Part shown: positions 16,360 through 24,184 of the stretch, one piece after another
Position numbering within the stretch: the stretch's first letter is position 1
Layout: each line of letters starts with the position of its first letter
Assembly: GCF_017592395.1 (NCBI RefSeq)
Contig: NZ_JAGFOU010000002.1
Span: forward strand, 62,001 to 126,000
Length of the DNA stretch: 64,000 bases
DNA from: Actinomyces bowdenii
GTDB taxonomy: Bacteria; Actinomycetota; Actinomycetes; Actinomycetales; Actinomycetaceae
Direction of reading: 5' to 3'
Translations under genes and position numbers: made by a program
The notes under the pieces: generated by a model
Seen by the model: the letters and a program-made list of their open reading frames with translations, nothing else
Databases searched by the model: none
Told to the model about the DNA's origin: nothing

Positions 16360-17015
16360 TCGAGCTGGATGTCAGGCGCAAGGAGTTCCGTGAGCCCAAC
16401 GGGCAGGTGCGCACGCTCTTCGAGGGCCTGCGCCTGTCGCTGGGGCAGGAGGACCACTCGGTGGCGGTGTGCGGGCGCTCGGGCTCGGGCAAGACGACGC
16501 TGCTGCGGATCCTGGCGGGCCTGGACACCGCCTTCGAGGGCCGCTACGTCTTCCGGGGCCAGGAGCTGGGCCTGAGGGCCGCACCCATGGCCCGCCACCG
16601 TGCGGCGCATATCGGGTACATCACCCAGCGCTTCGATCTGCTGACCGACCGGCACGTGCTGGACAACGTGGCCATGGCGGCGCAGGACCGCGGGCGCTCC
16701 CGGCGCCGCCAGCGGGCCCTGTCCGCCCTGGCGGCGGTGGGCCTGGAGGGGTACGGCGGCAAGGATGTGCGGCGCCTGTCCGGGGGAGAGGCCCAGCGGG
16801 TGGCCATCGCCCGCGCCGTGGTGGGGCGGCCCGACCTGGTGCTGGCCGATGAGCCGACCGGCTCCCTGGACGAGGGCACCGAGACCGAGATCCTGGAGCT
16901 CTTCGCGGACCTGCGCGAGCGCGGGACGCGCTTCGTCATCGCCACCCACTCCGAGACGGTCTCCTCCTGGTGCGCCCGCAGCCTGCGCATCGAGGGCCGC
17001 GCCCTGCGGGACTGA
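16356..17015 (+). CDS. ABC transporter ATP-binding protein of the secreted-protein operon
   Basis: 219-residue ATPase of the LolD/MacB-like class. Walker A GRSGSGKTT (about 38-46), Q-loop in YITQRFDLLTD, signature LSGGEAQRVAIARA (about 141-154), Walker B and D-loop LVLADEPTGSLDEGT (about 163-177) and switch histidine in IATHSE are all intact. Such short ATPases pair with permeases that have large external domains, as encoded just upstream. It overlaps that gene by ATGA and ends the operon. Expected to energise export, or removal of the peptide from the membrane (immunity). Confidence 0.9.
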   Translation: MIELDVRRKEFREPNGQVRTLFEGLRLSLGQEDHSVAVCGRSGSGKTTLLRILAGLDTAFEGRYVFRGQELGLRAAPMARHRAAHIGYITQRFDLLTDRHVLDNVAMAAQDRGRSRRRQRALSALAAVGLEGYGGKDVRRLSGGEAQRVAIARAVVGRPDLVLADEPTGSLDEGTETEILELFADLRERGTRFVIATHSETVSSWCARSLRIEGRALRD

Positions 17016-17058
17016 GGGCTCCTGGGGCCTGCCGGGGGGCCGGGCGGGTGCGCCCGAC

Positions 17059-18003
17059 TCAGGCCGGGCCCCCTCCCAGCACAGCGGAGACGCTGAGATC
17101 GGGGCCGGTGGTCACCCTCAGGGCGGTGACGCCCACCTCCCCCTCGGGGCTGCGCAGCGGCACCCGCCTGCCCTGGAGGCCCTGGAGGTCCTTGGCAGCG
17201 ACGGCCAGCATCGCCGCCACCACCGGGTGGCGCGAGGCGACCCTCACCTGTGCCAGCGTGGCGACCAGCGCTGGGCGCCCGCCGGTCGGCGCCCCGCCTG
17301 AGCCGATGGGCCCGCTGCCCGGGCCACTGCCGGCGCCGGGCTGGTGGGGATCGGCCTCCTGCACGTCCACCTGGGCGCCGACCCGCACGCGGGCCCGCAG
17401 CGGGCCCCGGCGGATCCGGCCGCTGCCGCTGATCCGCAGGGCCCCCGGTGCCGCCCCGCTGATCTCCAGCTCCACGTCGTCGAGCGCGCCCCTGCCCTCC
17501 AGCAGGTGGGTGCCGAGCCGCTCGATGGCGGTGGCCAGGCCCGCCTGGGAGATGCGGATCTCCACCTGGCCGTGCAGCGGGGACTGGGCGCTGGGCTCGG
17601 CGAGGACCAGGCGCCCGCTGCCGTCCTCCTCCCGCCAGGCGATCGCCAGATCGCGGAGGCGGGCATCGAGATGCACCGGCGCTCCCAGGACCTCCATGGG
17701 CCGGGCCCTCACCTGGAGGCGGCGCAGCCGGCCCGGTGCCGGGACGGGCGCGCCCCCTGGCTCCTCCTGCGGTTGCCGCTCGGGCTCGTGAGCACCGGGC
17801 GGGCCCAGCGGGGAGGTGATGGCCGTGCCACTGGCGTCGACATCGATGAGGTCGATGTCCGGGGCGTCGGGGCGGACCAGGATGCGCATGGCAGTGGGGT
17901 TGCTCAGCACGGGCGCGACCGCCTCCGCGATGCCCTGGCGCAGGCGCAGGGACAGCCCGTCACTGGTCCTGGGGAGGGGGAGCCGGCCGAGGGGGATGGT
18001 CAC
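17059..18003 (-). CDS. LmeA/DUF2993-like protein, tentative
   Basis: About 314 residues. Alternating beta-type segments (VEIRISQAGLATAIERLGTH, DDVELEISGAAPGALRISG, TALRVTTGPDLSVSAVLGG) resemble the DUF2993/LmeA fold of actinobacterial lipid-binding proteins of the cell envelope, but no signal peptide or diagnostic motif is visible, so this is only a suggestion. Two disordered Pro/Gly-rich insertions lie near residues 72-90 and 220-240. The GTG at 18003 is preferred because TAGGGT lies 6 nt upstream; a GTG one codon earlier is also possible. It converges with the bacteriocin-like operon. Confidence 0.55.
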   Translation of the reverse strand: MTIPLGRLPLPRTSDGLSLRLRQGIAEAVAPVLSNPTAMRILVRPDAPDIDLIDVDASGTAITSPLGPPGAHEPERQPQEEPGGAPVPAPGRLRRLQVRARPMEVLGAPVHLDARLRDLAIAWREEDGSGRLVLAEPSAQSPLHGQVEIRISQAGLATAIERLGTHLLEGRGALDDVELEISGAAPGALRISGSGRIRRGPLRARVRVGAQVDVQEADPHQPGAGSGPGSGPIGSGGAPTGGRPALVATLAQVRVASRHPVVAAMLAVAAKDLQGLQGRRVPLRSPEGEVGVTALRVTTGPDLSVSAVLGGGPA

Positions 18004-18009
18004 CACCGC

Positions 18010-18015
18010 ACCCTA
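18010..18015 (-). promoter_or_regulatory. -10 hexamer, LmeA/DUF2993-like gene
   Basis: TAGGGT on the minus strand lies 6 nt before the GTG at 18003: leaderless pattern. Confidence 0.4.
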
Positions 18016-18021
18016 CCCGGT

Positions 18022-18063
18022 GGTGGGGCCCGGCAGGAGCGGATCGTCCCGCCGGGCCCCACC
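18022..18063 (-). terminator. Terminator hairpin after glpK
   Basis: GGTGGGGCCCGGC and its exact complement form a 13-bp stem with a 16-nt loop, about 60 bp beyond the glpK stop. Confidence 0.6.
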
Positions 18064-18121
18064 GCCGCGCTCGGCGGCTCAGCGGCTCAGCGCGCGGGCC
18101 GCCCGAGGCGCTGCGCCGGGA

Positions 18122-19645
18122 TCACTCCACGACGTCGTCGTCCACCCAGTCCAGGGTGCGGGTGACCGCCTTGTTCCAGTTGCGGAAGAGGCGGTCGCGC
18201 TCGGCCTCGTCCATCTGCGGGGTCCAGCGCTTGCCCTCGGCCCAGTTGTCGATGACGTCCTGGGTGCCCGACCAGAAGCCCACGGCGATACCGGCGGCGT
18301 AGGCCGCGCCCAGGGCGGTGGTCTCGGTGACCTCGGGCCGCACGACGGGCACGCCCACCTGGTCGGCCTGGAACTGCATGAGCAGCTCATCGCGGGTCAT
18401 GCCGCCGTCGACCTTGAGCTCGGTCAGGGCCTGGCCGGAGTCGGCGTTCATGGCCTCCAGGACCTCGCGGGTCTGGAAGGCGGTGGACTCCTCCACGGCG
18501 CGGGCGATGTGCCCCTTGTTGACGTAGCGGGTCAGGCCCACCAGGGCGCCGCGGGCATCGGGGCGCCAGTGCGGGGCGAACAGGCCGGAGAAGGCGGGCA
18601 CGAAGTAGGCCCCGCCGTTGTCCTCCACGCTCCTGGCCAGCTCCTCGACATCCTTGGAGTCCTTGATGATCCCCAGGTTGTCGCGCAGCCACTGCACCAG
18701 GGAGCCGGCCACCGCGATGGAGCCCTCCAGGGCGTAGACCGCGGGCTCGCCCTCGATCTGGTAGCACACGGTGGTCAGCAGGCCGTTGGTGGAGTGCACC
18801 GGCTCGGTGCCGGTGTTCATGAGCATGAAGCAGCCGGTGCCGTAGGTGTTCTTGGCCTGGCCCCTGGTGAAGCAGGCCTGGCCGAAGGTCGCCGCCTGCT
18901 GATCCCCCAGGATGCCGCTGATGGGGGTGTCCACCAGCAGCCCGTTCTTGCGGCCGTGGCCGAAGATGCCCGAGGAGGGCTTGATCTCGGGCAGCATGGA
19001 GACCGGGATGCCCATGTCGGCGCAGATCCCCGGGTTCCAGTCCAGGGTGTCGATGTTCATGAGCATCGTGCGCGAGGCGTTGGTGACATCCGTGGCGTGA
19101 ACGCCGCCGTTGACGCCCCCGGTGAGGTTCCACAGCACCCAGGTGTCCATGGTCCCCATGAGCAGGTCGCCGGCCTCGGCCCGCTCGCGCGCGCCCTCGA
19201 CGTTCTCCAGGATCCAGGTGACCTTGGGGCCCGAGAAGTAGGTGGCCAGGCCCAGGCCCACGCGCTCCTTGTACTTGTCGGGGCCCTCATCGCCGGCCAG
19301 GCGCTCGCAGATCCTCTGGGTGCGGGTGTCCTGCCAGACGATGACGTTGTAGACCGGCTCGCCGGTGGTCTTGTCCCACACCACGGCGCTCTCGCGCTGG
19401 TTGGTGATGCCCACCGAGGCGATCTGGTGGCGGTTGACCTCGGCGGCGGAGAGCACCCCGGCGACGACGTCGCGCACATTGCGCCAGATCTCCAGCGGGT
19501 CGTGCTCGACCCAGCCGGCGCGCGGGAAGATCTGCTCGTGCTCCTTCTGGTCCACCGCCACGATCCGCCCGGAGTGGTCGAAGAGGATGGCGCGCGAGGA
19601 GGTGGTGCCCTGGTCGATCGCCAGGACGTACTTCTTCTCAGTCAT
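18122..19645 (-). CDS. glpK: Glycerol kinase GlpK
   Basis: FGGY-family kinase that phosphorylates glycerol to sn-glycerol 3-phosphate, 507 residues. The N-terminal phosphate-binding motif is [15 protein letters not shown] (about 8-22). The glycerol site is QDTRTQRI and the later [13 protein letters not shown], and the C-terminal ATP motif is [18 protein letters not shown]. The ATG at 19645 follows GGAAAGGA. It shares the region with glpD at 24185 and a DeoR and a SorC regulator; no glycerol facilitator is seen in the window. Confidence 0.96.
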   Translation of the reverse strand: MTEKKYVLAIDQGTTSSRAILFDHSGRIVAVDQKEHEQIFPRAGWVEHDPLEIWRNVRDVVAGVLSAAEVNRHQIASVGITNQRESAVVWDKTTGEPVYNVIVWQDTRTQRICERLAGDEGPDKYKERVGLGLATYFSGPKVTWILENVEGARERAEAGDLLMGTMDTWVLWNLTGGVNGGVHATDVTNASRTMLMNIDTLDWNPGICADMGIPVSMLPEIKPSSGIFGHGRKNGLLVDTPISGILGDQQAATFGQACFTRGQAKNTYGTGCFMLMNTGTEPVHSTNGLLTTVCYQIEGEPAVYALEGSIAVAGSLVQWLRDNLGIIKDSKDVEELARSVEDNGGAYFVPAFSGLFAPHWRPDARGALVGLTRYVNKGHIARAVEESTAFQTREVLEAMNADSGQALTELKVDGGMTRDELLMQFQADQVGVPVVRPEVTETTALGAAYAAGIAVGFWSGTQDVIDNWAEGKRWTPQMDEAERDRLFRNWNKAVTRTLDWVDDDVVE

Positions 19646-20165
19646 GGGGGTCCTTTCCATGGTGTGACAGGTGGGGTGCTCCGGCAGCAGTCATCGCGGC
19701 CCGGGGCGCGCTCGTGCGCGGCCCGGATGGTCGGGGAGGCGCGGCCCACCGGGGCCCGCATCCGGGCCCGGCCCGGGCGGGGGCGCCTATGGCGGGGCTG
19801 GTCTCATGCTCGACTCGCTTTCCGACACGTCCTTGTGCACTGCCGATCCCGTGGCGCCCTCGGGGATGGCTCCCGACGCGGCTGCCCGCGTGCCGCCCTG
19901 GGCAGGGCGCCGTCTCGAGTGGTCCCCGTGGTGCAGCACCGGGCTGCGGCGGGGCTCTATGGGATGGGAGGCTACCCAGTCGCCGTCATGCGTGGGAAGG
20001 CGGTGAGGGCGAGGGACCCGCCCGCTGGCAGAAGGTGCGCCGCTGACCGCGGGGCTGTGCACGGATGTGCGGAGCCCCGGTGCAGATGCCCACGAGGGGC
20101 GGGGCATGGGGTAGGAATGCCTCTCAAGCGATGGTGCGCCTCACATGAGGTGTCACGTCGGGCAT

Positions 20166-20193
20166 GTTAGAAACACCACTGCATCTGTAATAT
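20166..20193 (+). promoter_or_regulatory. Candidate promoter of the decayed sugar locus
   Basis: GTTAGA and TAATAT are spaced 16 bp apart, 60 bp before the broken rpiB-like gene, in a locally AT-rich patch. The remaining 500 or so bp between glpK and this point contain no gene I can support. Confidence 0.4.
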
Positions 20194-20251
20194 CTGTTGG
20201 GCGCGGTCCGGGTGAGGAGGCTGGGGCCGCACCGACGAGGACGGAGCTGTC

Positions 20252-20742
20252 ATGGGATTGAGGATCGTCGTCGCGGCCGACCCGGCCGGAGTGGACTACG
20301 GAGTGGACTACAAGGAGGCCGTCGAGGCCGACCTCGAGGCCGACCCCCGCGTGGATGAAGCCATCGATGCCGGCTGCGCTCCCGGCGAGGCCGCTGTCCC
20401 CCAGCATCGCCCTCCCCGCCGCCACCATGATCACCTCGGGCCGGGCCGACCGCGGCATCTGCTTCCGCGGCACCGGCATGGGCATGGCCATCAGCGCCAA
20501 CAAGATGCCCGGCGTGCGGGCCTCCACCGCCCACGACTCCTTCTGCGTCGAGCGCCTCATCATGTCCAATGACGCCCACCTCCTGTGCCCGGCAGCGCGT
20601 CGTCGGCCGCGAGCTGGCGCGCCGCCCGGCCAGCGAGCTCCTGGGCCGCACCTTCGATCCGGCCTCGCACTCCAAGGCCACTATCGACCTCATCATCGAG
20701 CACGAGGGCCGGGCCGGCTCCCGGGCCGGCCACCGATCGTGA
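20252..20742 (+). pseudogene. Broken RpiB-family sugar-phosphate isomerase
   Basis: The intact family would be a ribose-5-phosphate isomerase B / LacAB-type isomerase of about 150 residues. The N-terminus reads MGLRIVVAADPAG...YKEAVEADL in one frame. The core PSIALPAATMITSG...GICFRGTGMGMAISANKMPG and HDSFCVERLIMSNDAH is in a second frame, and QRVVGRELARRPASELLGRTF, cut by a stop at 20740, in a third. Each switch is repaired by removing one C, from the run at 20398-20402 and from 20588-20590. In the active-site loop Arg (FRGTG) replaces the catalytic Cys of classical RpiB (CGTG), as expected for a relative with another substrate. Two lesions plus a neighbouring kinase remnant argue for real decay; sequence error remains possible. 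Confidence 0.75.
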
Positions 20743-20785
20743 CCGAGCAGCACCGTCCCCCATCCGCACGACTCAAGGAACAACG

Positions 20786-21853
20786 ATGTTCATCGCTTCT
20801 CTTGGGATCTTCCTGTTCGGAGTGATCCTCGCAATGGCCGGGGGCGCCGTCGGCGCCTCCATCGGTGGCAACTACGCCTTCGTCCTCACCGGACTCAGCG
20901 TCATCACCTCATGGGGGGTCTTCGCCTTCACCGGCTCCACCTTCGCCTTCGACTACATCGCCTTCGGCCCCTTCATGGGCCCGCATATCGCCTTCGCCGG
21001 CGGTGCGGCCGCGGCGGTCTACGCCGCCTACCGGGGCTACATGGAGGACGGCAAGGACGTCAACAGCCCCCTGGCGGGGCTGGGCCGCCCCGACGTGCTG
21101 CTCGTGGGCGCCGCCTTCGGCGTCCTGGGCTACCTGCTGCAGATCGGCATCTCCATGATCCCGTGGTTCGGCGGCCACACCGACTCCGTGGCCCTGACCG
21201 TGCTGCTGTCCGGCATGACCGCGCGCGTCGCCTTCGGCGGGGCCCGATTGTTCTCCGGCTCCCTGCACAACGCCGACAAGTTCGCGCAGGGCAAGCGCGG
21301 CCTGGCCAGGATCGCTCCCGGAACCAACGGGCGCTGGCTGGAGTGGCAGGAGAGGCCCGGCCAGGTCATCACCATCGGCAGCTTCTTCGGGGCCGCAGCA
21401 GGCGGGGTCAGCCTGTTCCTGGCCGGCAATGTCGGGGCCCGCCTCACCGAGCTGGGCATGGACGGCAGCCTGGCCGCATCCCTGGCCAACACCTTCCCCT
21501 TCGCCATCTCCGCGGTGATCATCCTCTTCCTCATCACCAACCGGAGCATGCCGGTCCAGCACCACGTGACCAACATCGGAGGGCTGGCCACGATCCAGTT
21601 CTTCCCCATCCTCATGGGCTCGACCTTCGCCACCTTCCAGTGGACCGAGACCTCCACCTGGGACTCCCGCACCTGGCTGATCGCCGCGGCCGCCGTCCTC
21701 ATCGGCGGGGTCTTCGGCGTCGTGGCTGCCTCCTTCGGCGAGCTGGCCGCGCGCCTGTGGTACAACCGCGGCACCAGCCACATCGACCCGCCGGCCGGGG
21801 CCATCTGGATCTGCAACACGATCGTCGTCAGCCTCGCCGCGCTCCTGTCCTGA
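20786..21853 (+). CDS. Orphan polytopic membrane protein
   Basis: 355 residues with about 9-10 hydrophobic helices, beginning FIASLGIFLFGVILAMAGGA; family not recognised. Gly/Ala-rich helices and short loops suggest a transporter or channel. One longer hydrophilic loop (FSGSLHNADKFAQGKRG...WLEWQERPG) lies near the middle, and a second contains NRSMPVQHHVTNIGG. The ATG at 20786 follows CAAGGAACAACG. It sits between a broken isomerase and a sugar-phosphatase-like HAD protein and 44 bp after the former, so it may have been the permease of that locus. Unlike its neighbours it is intact. Confidence 0.65.
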   Translation: MFIASLGIFLFGVILAMAGGAVGASIGGNYAFVLTGLSVITSWGVFAFTGSTFAFDYIAFGPFMGPHIAFAGGAAAAVYAAYRGYMEDGKDVNSPLAGLGRPDVLLVGAAFGVLGYLLQIGISMIPWFGGHTDSVALTVLLSGMTARVAFGGARLFSGSLHNADKFAQGKRGLARIAPGTNGRWLEWQERPGQVITIGSFFGAAAGGVSLFLAGNVGARLTELGMDGSLAASLANTFPFAISAVIILFLITNRSMPVQHHVTNIGGLATIQFFPILMGSTFATFQWTETSTWDSRTWLIAAAAVLIGGVFGVVAASFGELAARLWYNRGTSHIDPPAGAIWICNTIVVSLAALLS

Positions 21854-21920
21854 AGGCCCCGGAGCACCGGAGCCGCCACGGACCCGTCACCATCGGCTGC
21901 ACAGGAACGGAGCCCCTTCC

Positions 21921-22793
21921 ATGAGCGACTCGCCGCTGCTATTCCCCGAGGACCTGGCCAAGGCCTACGTCTTCGACCTGGACGGGACGATCTACCTGGG
22001 CGACGGCCTGCTGCCGGGGGCGCGGCGGCTCCTGGCCGAGCTCCAGCGCCGGGAGATCACCGTGCGCTACCTGTCCAACAACCCCACCAAGGATCCGCGC
22101 CAGTACCTCGACAAGCTCACCGGGCTCGGCCTGCCGGCCAGGATCGAGGACATCTGCAACACGGTGGTGACCACCACCCGCTGGCTCAAGGAGAACCATC
22201 CGGGGGCCGCGGTCTTCGCCATCGCCGAGCAGCCGCTCCAGAGGGCGCTGGTCGAGGCGGGCCTGCGCCTGAGCGAGGACCCGCGGGAGATCGACGTCGT
22301 CGTGGCCTCCTACGACCGGGCCTTCGACTACCGCAAGCTCCAGATCGCCTTCGACGCGCTCTGGTTCCACAAGCGGGCCATCCTCATCCAGACCAACCCC
22401 GACCGCTACTGCCCCTTCCCGGGCGGCCGCGGCGAGCCCGACTGCGCGGCCATCACCGCGGCGATCGAGGCCTGCACCGGGGTGGCCTGCCAGGCCAGCC
22501 TGGGCAAGCCCTCGCCGATCATGCTCCACGAGGCCCTGGCGGGCCTGGACCTCGAGCCCCGGGACTGCATGATGGTGGGGGACCGGCTCCAGACCGATAT
22601 CCAGATGGCCATCGACACCGGGATGAGGTCCGCCTGCGTCCTGACCGGGGAGGCCACGCCCGACGACGTCGCGGCGCGCCCCGAGGGCCAGCGGCCCGAC
22701 TACGTCCTGGACCGGGTGGACCGGCTCATCCCCGCTGCCATCTGGGAGGAGCTGGGCTGGTCCCAGATGGCAGCGGGCCCCGGCGGCGCCTGA
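21921..22793 (+). CDS. HAD-family sugar phosphatase (NagD-like)
   Basis: 290-residue HAD hydrolase of subclass IIA. Motif I is VFDLDGTIYLGD (about 17-28) with the nucleophile Asp, motif II RYLSNNPTKDP (Ser/Asn), a C2-type cap in the middle, motif III around LGKPSP, and motif IV MVGDRLQTDIQMA. This matches NagD / p-nitrophenylphosphatase-like enzymes that dephosphorylate sugar phosphates or nucleotides; substrate unknown. It follows the orphan membrane gene by 67 bp and is probably cotranscribed with it. The downstream kinase is a remnant, so this may be a survivor of a larger sugar operon. Confidence 0.88.
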   Translation: MSDSPLLFPEDLAKAYVFDLDGTIYLGDGLLPGARRLLAELQRREITVRYLSNNPTKDPRQYLDKLTGLGLPARIEDICNTVVTTTRWLKENHPGAAVFAIAEQPLQRALVEAGLRLSEDPREIDVVVASYDRAFDYRKLQIAFDALWFHKRAILIQTNPDRYCPFPGGRGEPDCAAITAAIEACTGVACQASLGKPSPIMLHEALAGLDLEPRDCMMVGDRLQTDIQMAIDTGMRSACVLTGEATPDDVAARPEGQRPDYVLDRVDRLIPAAIWEELGWSQMAAGPGGA

Positions 22794-22802
22794 CCCCGGC
22801 GG

Positions 22803-23060
22803 CCGTCGGGGGCCGGGCGGCCCGAGCGGGTCGCGCCGCCCGCCCGGGTCCTGACCGGCCAGTCCGCCGCCGAGGTCCACGGCAAGGGCTTCTTCGGGGC
22901 CCACACCGACGGCGTCCTGCCGGACCAGTGCACGGTCGAGGGCGGCTTCGAGGTCACCCGCATGGCGGCCTGCGGCGGGGCCACCAAGAGCCGCGACTGG
23001 ATGCAGATGCACGCCGACGTCACGGGCGTGCCCATCGCCGTGACGGAGGGCGCCGCGCCG
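22803..23060 (+). pseudogene. FGGY carbohydrate kinase C-terminal remnant
   Basis: No start codon and no full domain. In one frame, LTGQSAAEVHGKGFFGAHTD and RMAACGGATKSRDWMQMHAD followed by VTGVPIAVTE clearly match the C-terminal domain of FGGY sugar/polyol kinases (conserved GGaxkS...Q..ADvtG.pv). The N-terminal three quarters are missing, and the frame loses similarity after about 23050, where the convergent DeoR gene ends. This is a deletion remnant of a pentulose/polyol kinase belonging to the same decayed locus as the broken isomerase. Confidence 0.78.
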
Positions 23061-23083
23061 CCGGTCCCTGCGCTCCTGCCCGT

Positions 23084-23893
23084 CTACTGCTGTTCGAGGG
23101 CGGTGCGGGCCGGGGCGGGCGGCGCGATGAGCGGCTCGACGCCGCGCTCCCTGAGGGACTCGGCGTCCTCGGCCGGGATCCGCGAGTCGACGATGACGTG
23201 GTCGAAATCCGTGAGGTCGGCGAAGCGCACCAGGGCGTGGCGGTGCAGCTTGGAGCGGTCGATGAGCAGGATGCGCACCTGGGAGCTGGCCAGCATCGCC
23301 CGCTTGACCTCGGCGATGTCCTGGTGGGGGTGGTAGCAGCTCGGGCCGGAGACCCCGGAGGCCGACAGCACGCAGAAGCCCGCCCGCAGGTCGCGGATCT
23401 GCTCCAGGGCCGCCCGGCCCGCGGTGGCGCGGGCCCAGGGCTGGTACTGCCCGCCGATGAGGATGAGCCGGGTGCCGTGGACGCTGATGGCCTCCTCGGC
23501 GGCGATCTGGGAGTTGGTGACCACCGTCATGGAGGACAGCCGGGGCAGGGCCCGCAGCAGCCAGATGCTGGAGGTGGAGTCATCGAGCATGAGGGAGGCC
23601 CCCGGGGGGATGAGCCCGGCGGCGCAGGCCGCCATGTCCTGCTTGTCCTGCCGGTGCTGCTCCAGGCGGAAGACGGCGTCGGCCTCGTGCAGGCCGGAGG
23701 CCTGGGCGATGACCCGGCCGCGGTCACGCTGGACCAGGCCGGCCTCCTCCAGGGCCACCAGGTCCCTGTAGACGGTCATGGTGGACACCCCGACCAGCTC
23801 TGCCAGCTCCCCGACCCGCATGGAGCCGCGGTGCATGACGGCCTCGGCCATGACCATCTGGCGCCGGTGCGCGCTCTGGGAGGGCTCGGTCAT
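23084..23893 (-). CDS. DeoR-family transcriptional regulator
   Basis: 269 residues. The N-terminal winged helix reads MRVGELAELVGVSTMTVYRD (about 25-44), the DeoR-family HTH. The C-terminal effector domain has LMLDDSTSSIWLLRAL and the sugar-phosphate-isomerase-like DFDHVIVDS. Such proteins repress sugar or polyol operons and respond to phosphorylated sugars. It faces the decayed sugar locus and lies upstream of nothing but glpD's 3' end, so its target could be the lost sugar operon or the glp genes. A likely -10 (TACAGT) lies about 95 bp upstream. Confidence 0.9.
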   Translation of the reverse strand: MTEPSQSAHRRQMVMAEAVMHRGSMRVGELAELVGVSTMTVYRDLVALEEAGLVQRDRGRVIAQASGLHEADAVFRLEQHRQDKQDMAACAAGLIPPGASLMLDDSTSSIWLLRALPRLSSMTVVTNSQIAAEEAISVHGTRLILIGGQYQPWARATAGRAALEQIRDLRAGFCVLSASGVSGPSCYHPHQDIAEVKRAMLASSQVRILLIDRSKLHRHALVRFADLTDFDHVIVDSRIPAEDAESLRERGVEPLIAPPAPARTALEQQ

Positions 23894-24184
23894 GGCGGCG
23901 GGTTCTCCGATAGGACTGCAGTGGGGAGGCGGCAGGCCCCGGCCTGAGCGGCGCGGGCCTGTGACTCACACTGTAGTCCTCGGCGAGCGGCCCCAGGCGG
24001 AGGCCCGGAGGCCATCCCAGAGATCACGGGCAGTGCCCGCACGGCGGGAGGCGCGCCGCCCTGCCCGCAGGCGGGGCGCCAGGGGCAGGGCGGCGCGGCA
24101 GCCATGAGAGGCCCTCGCCCTTCTCCGGCACGGCAGGCCGATCGGGCCCGGCGAGGCCGAGGAGCCGCCGGGCCCGGCCGGCGA

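Noticed and set aside
20252-20742. A normal intact rpiB gene
   Set aside because: The three conserved segments lie in three different frames; no single frame spans them.
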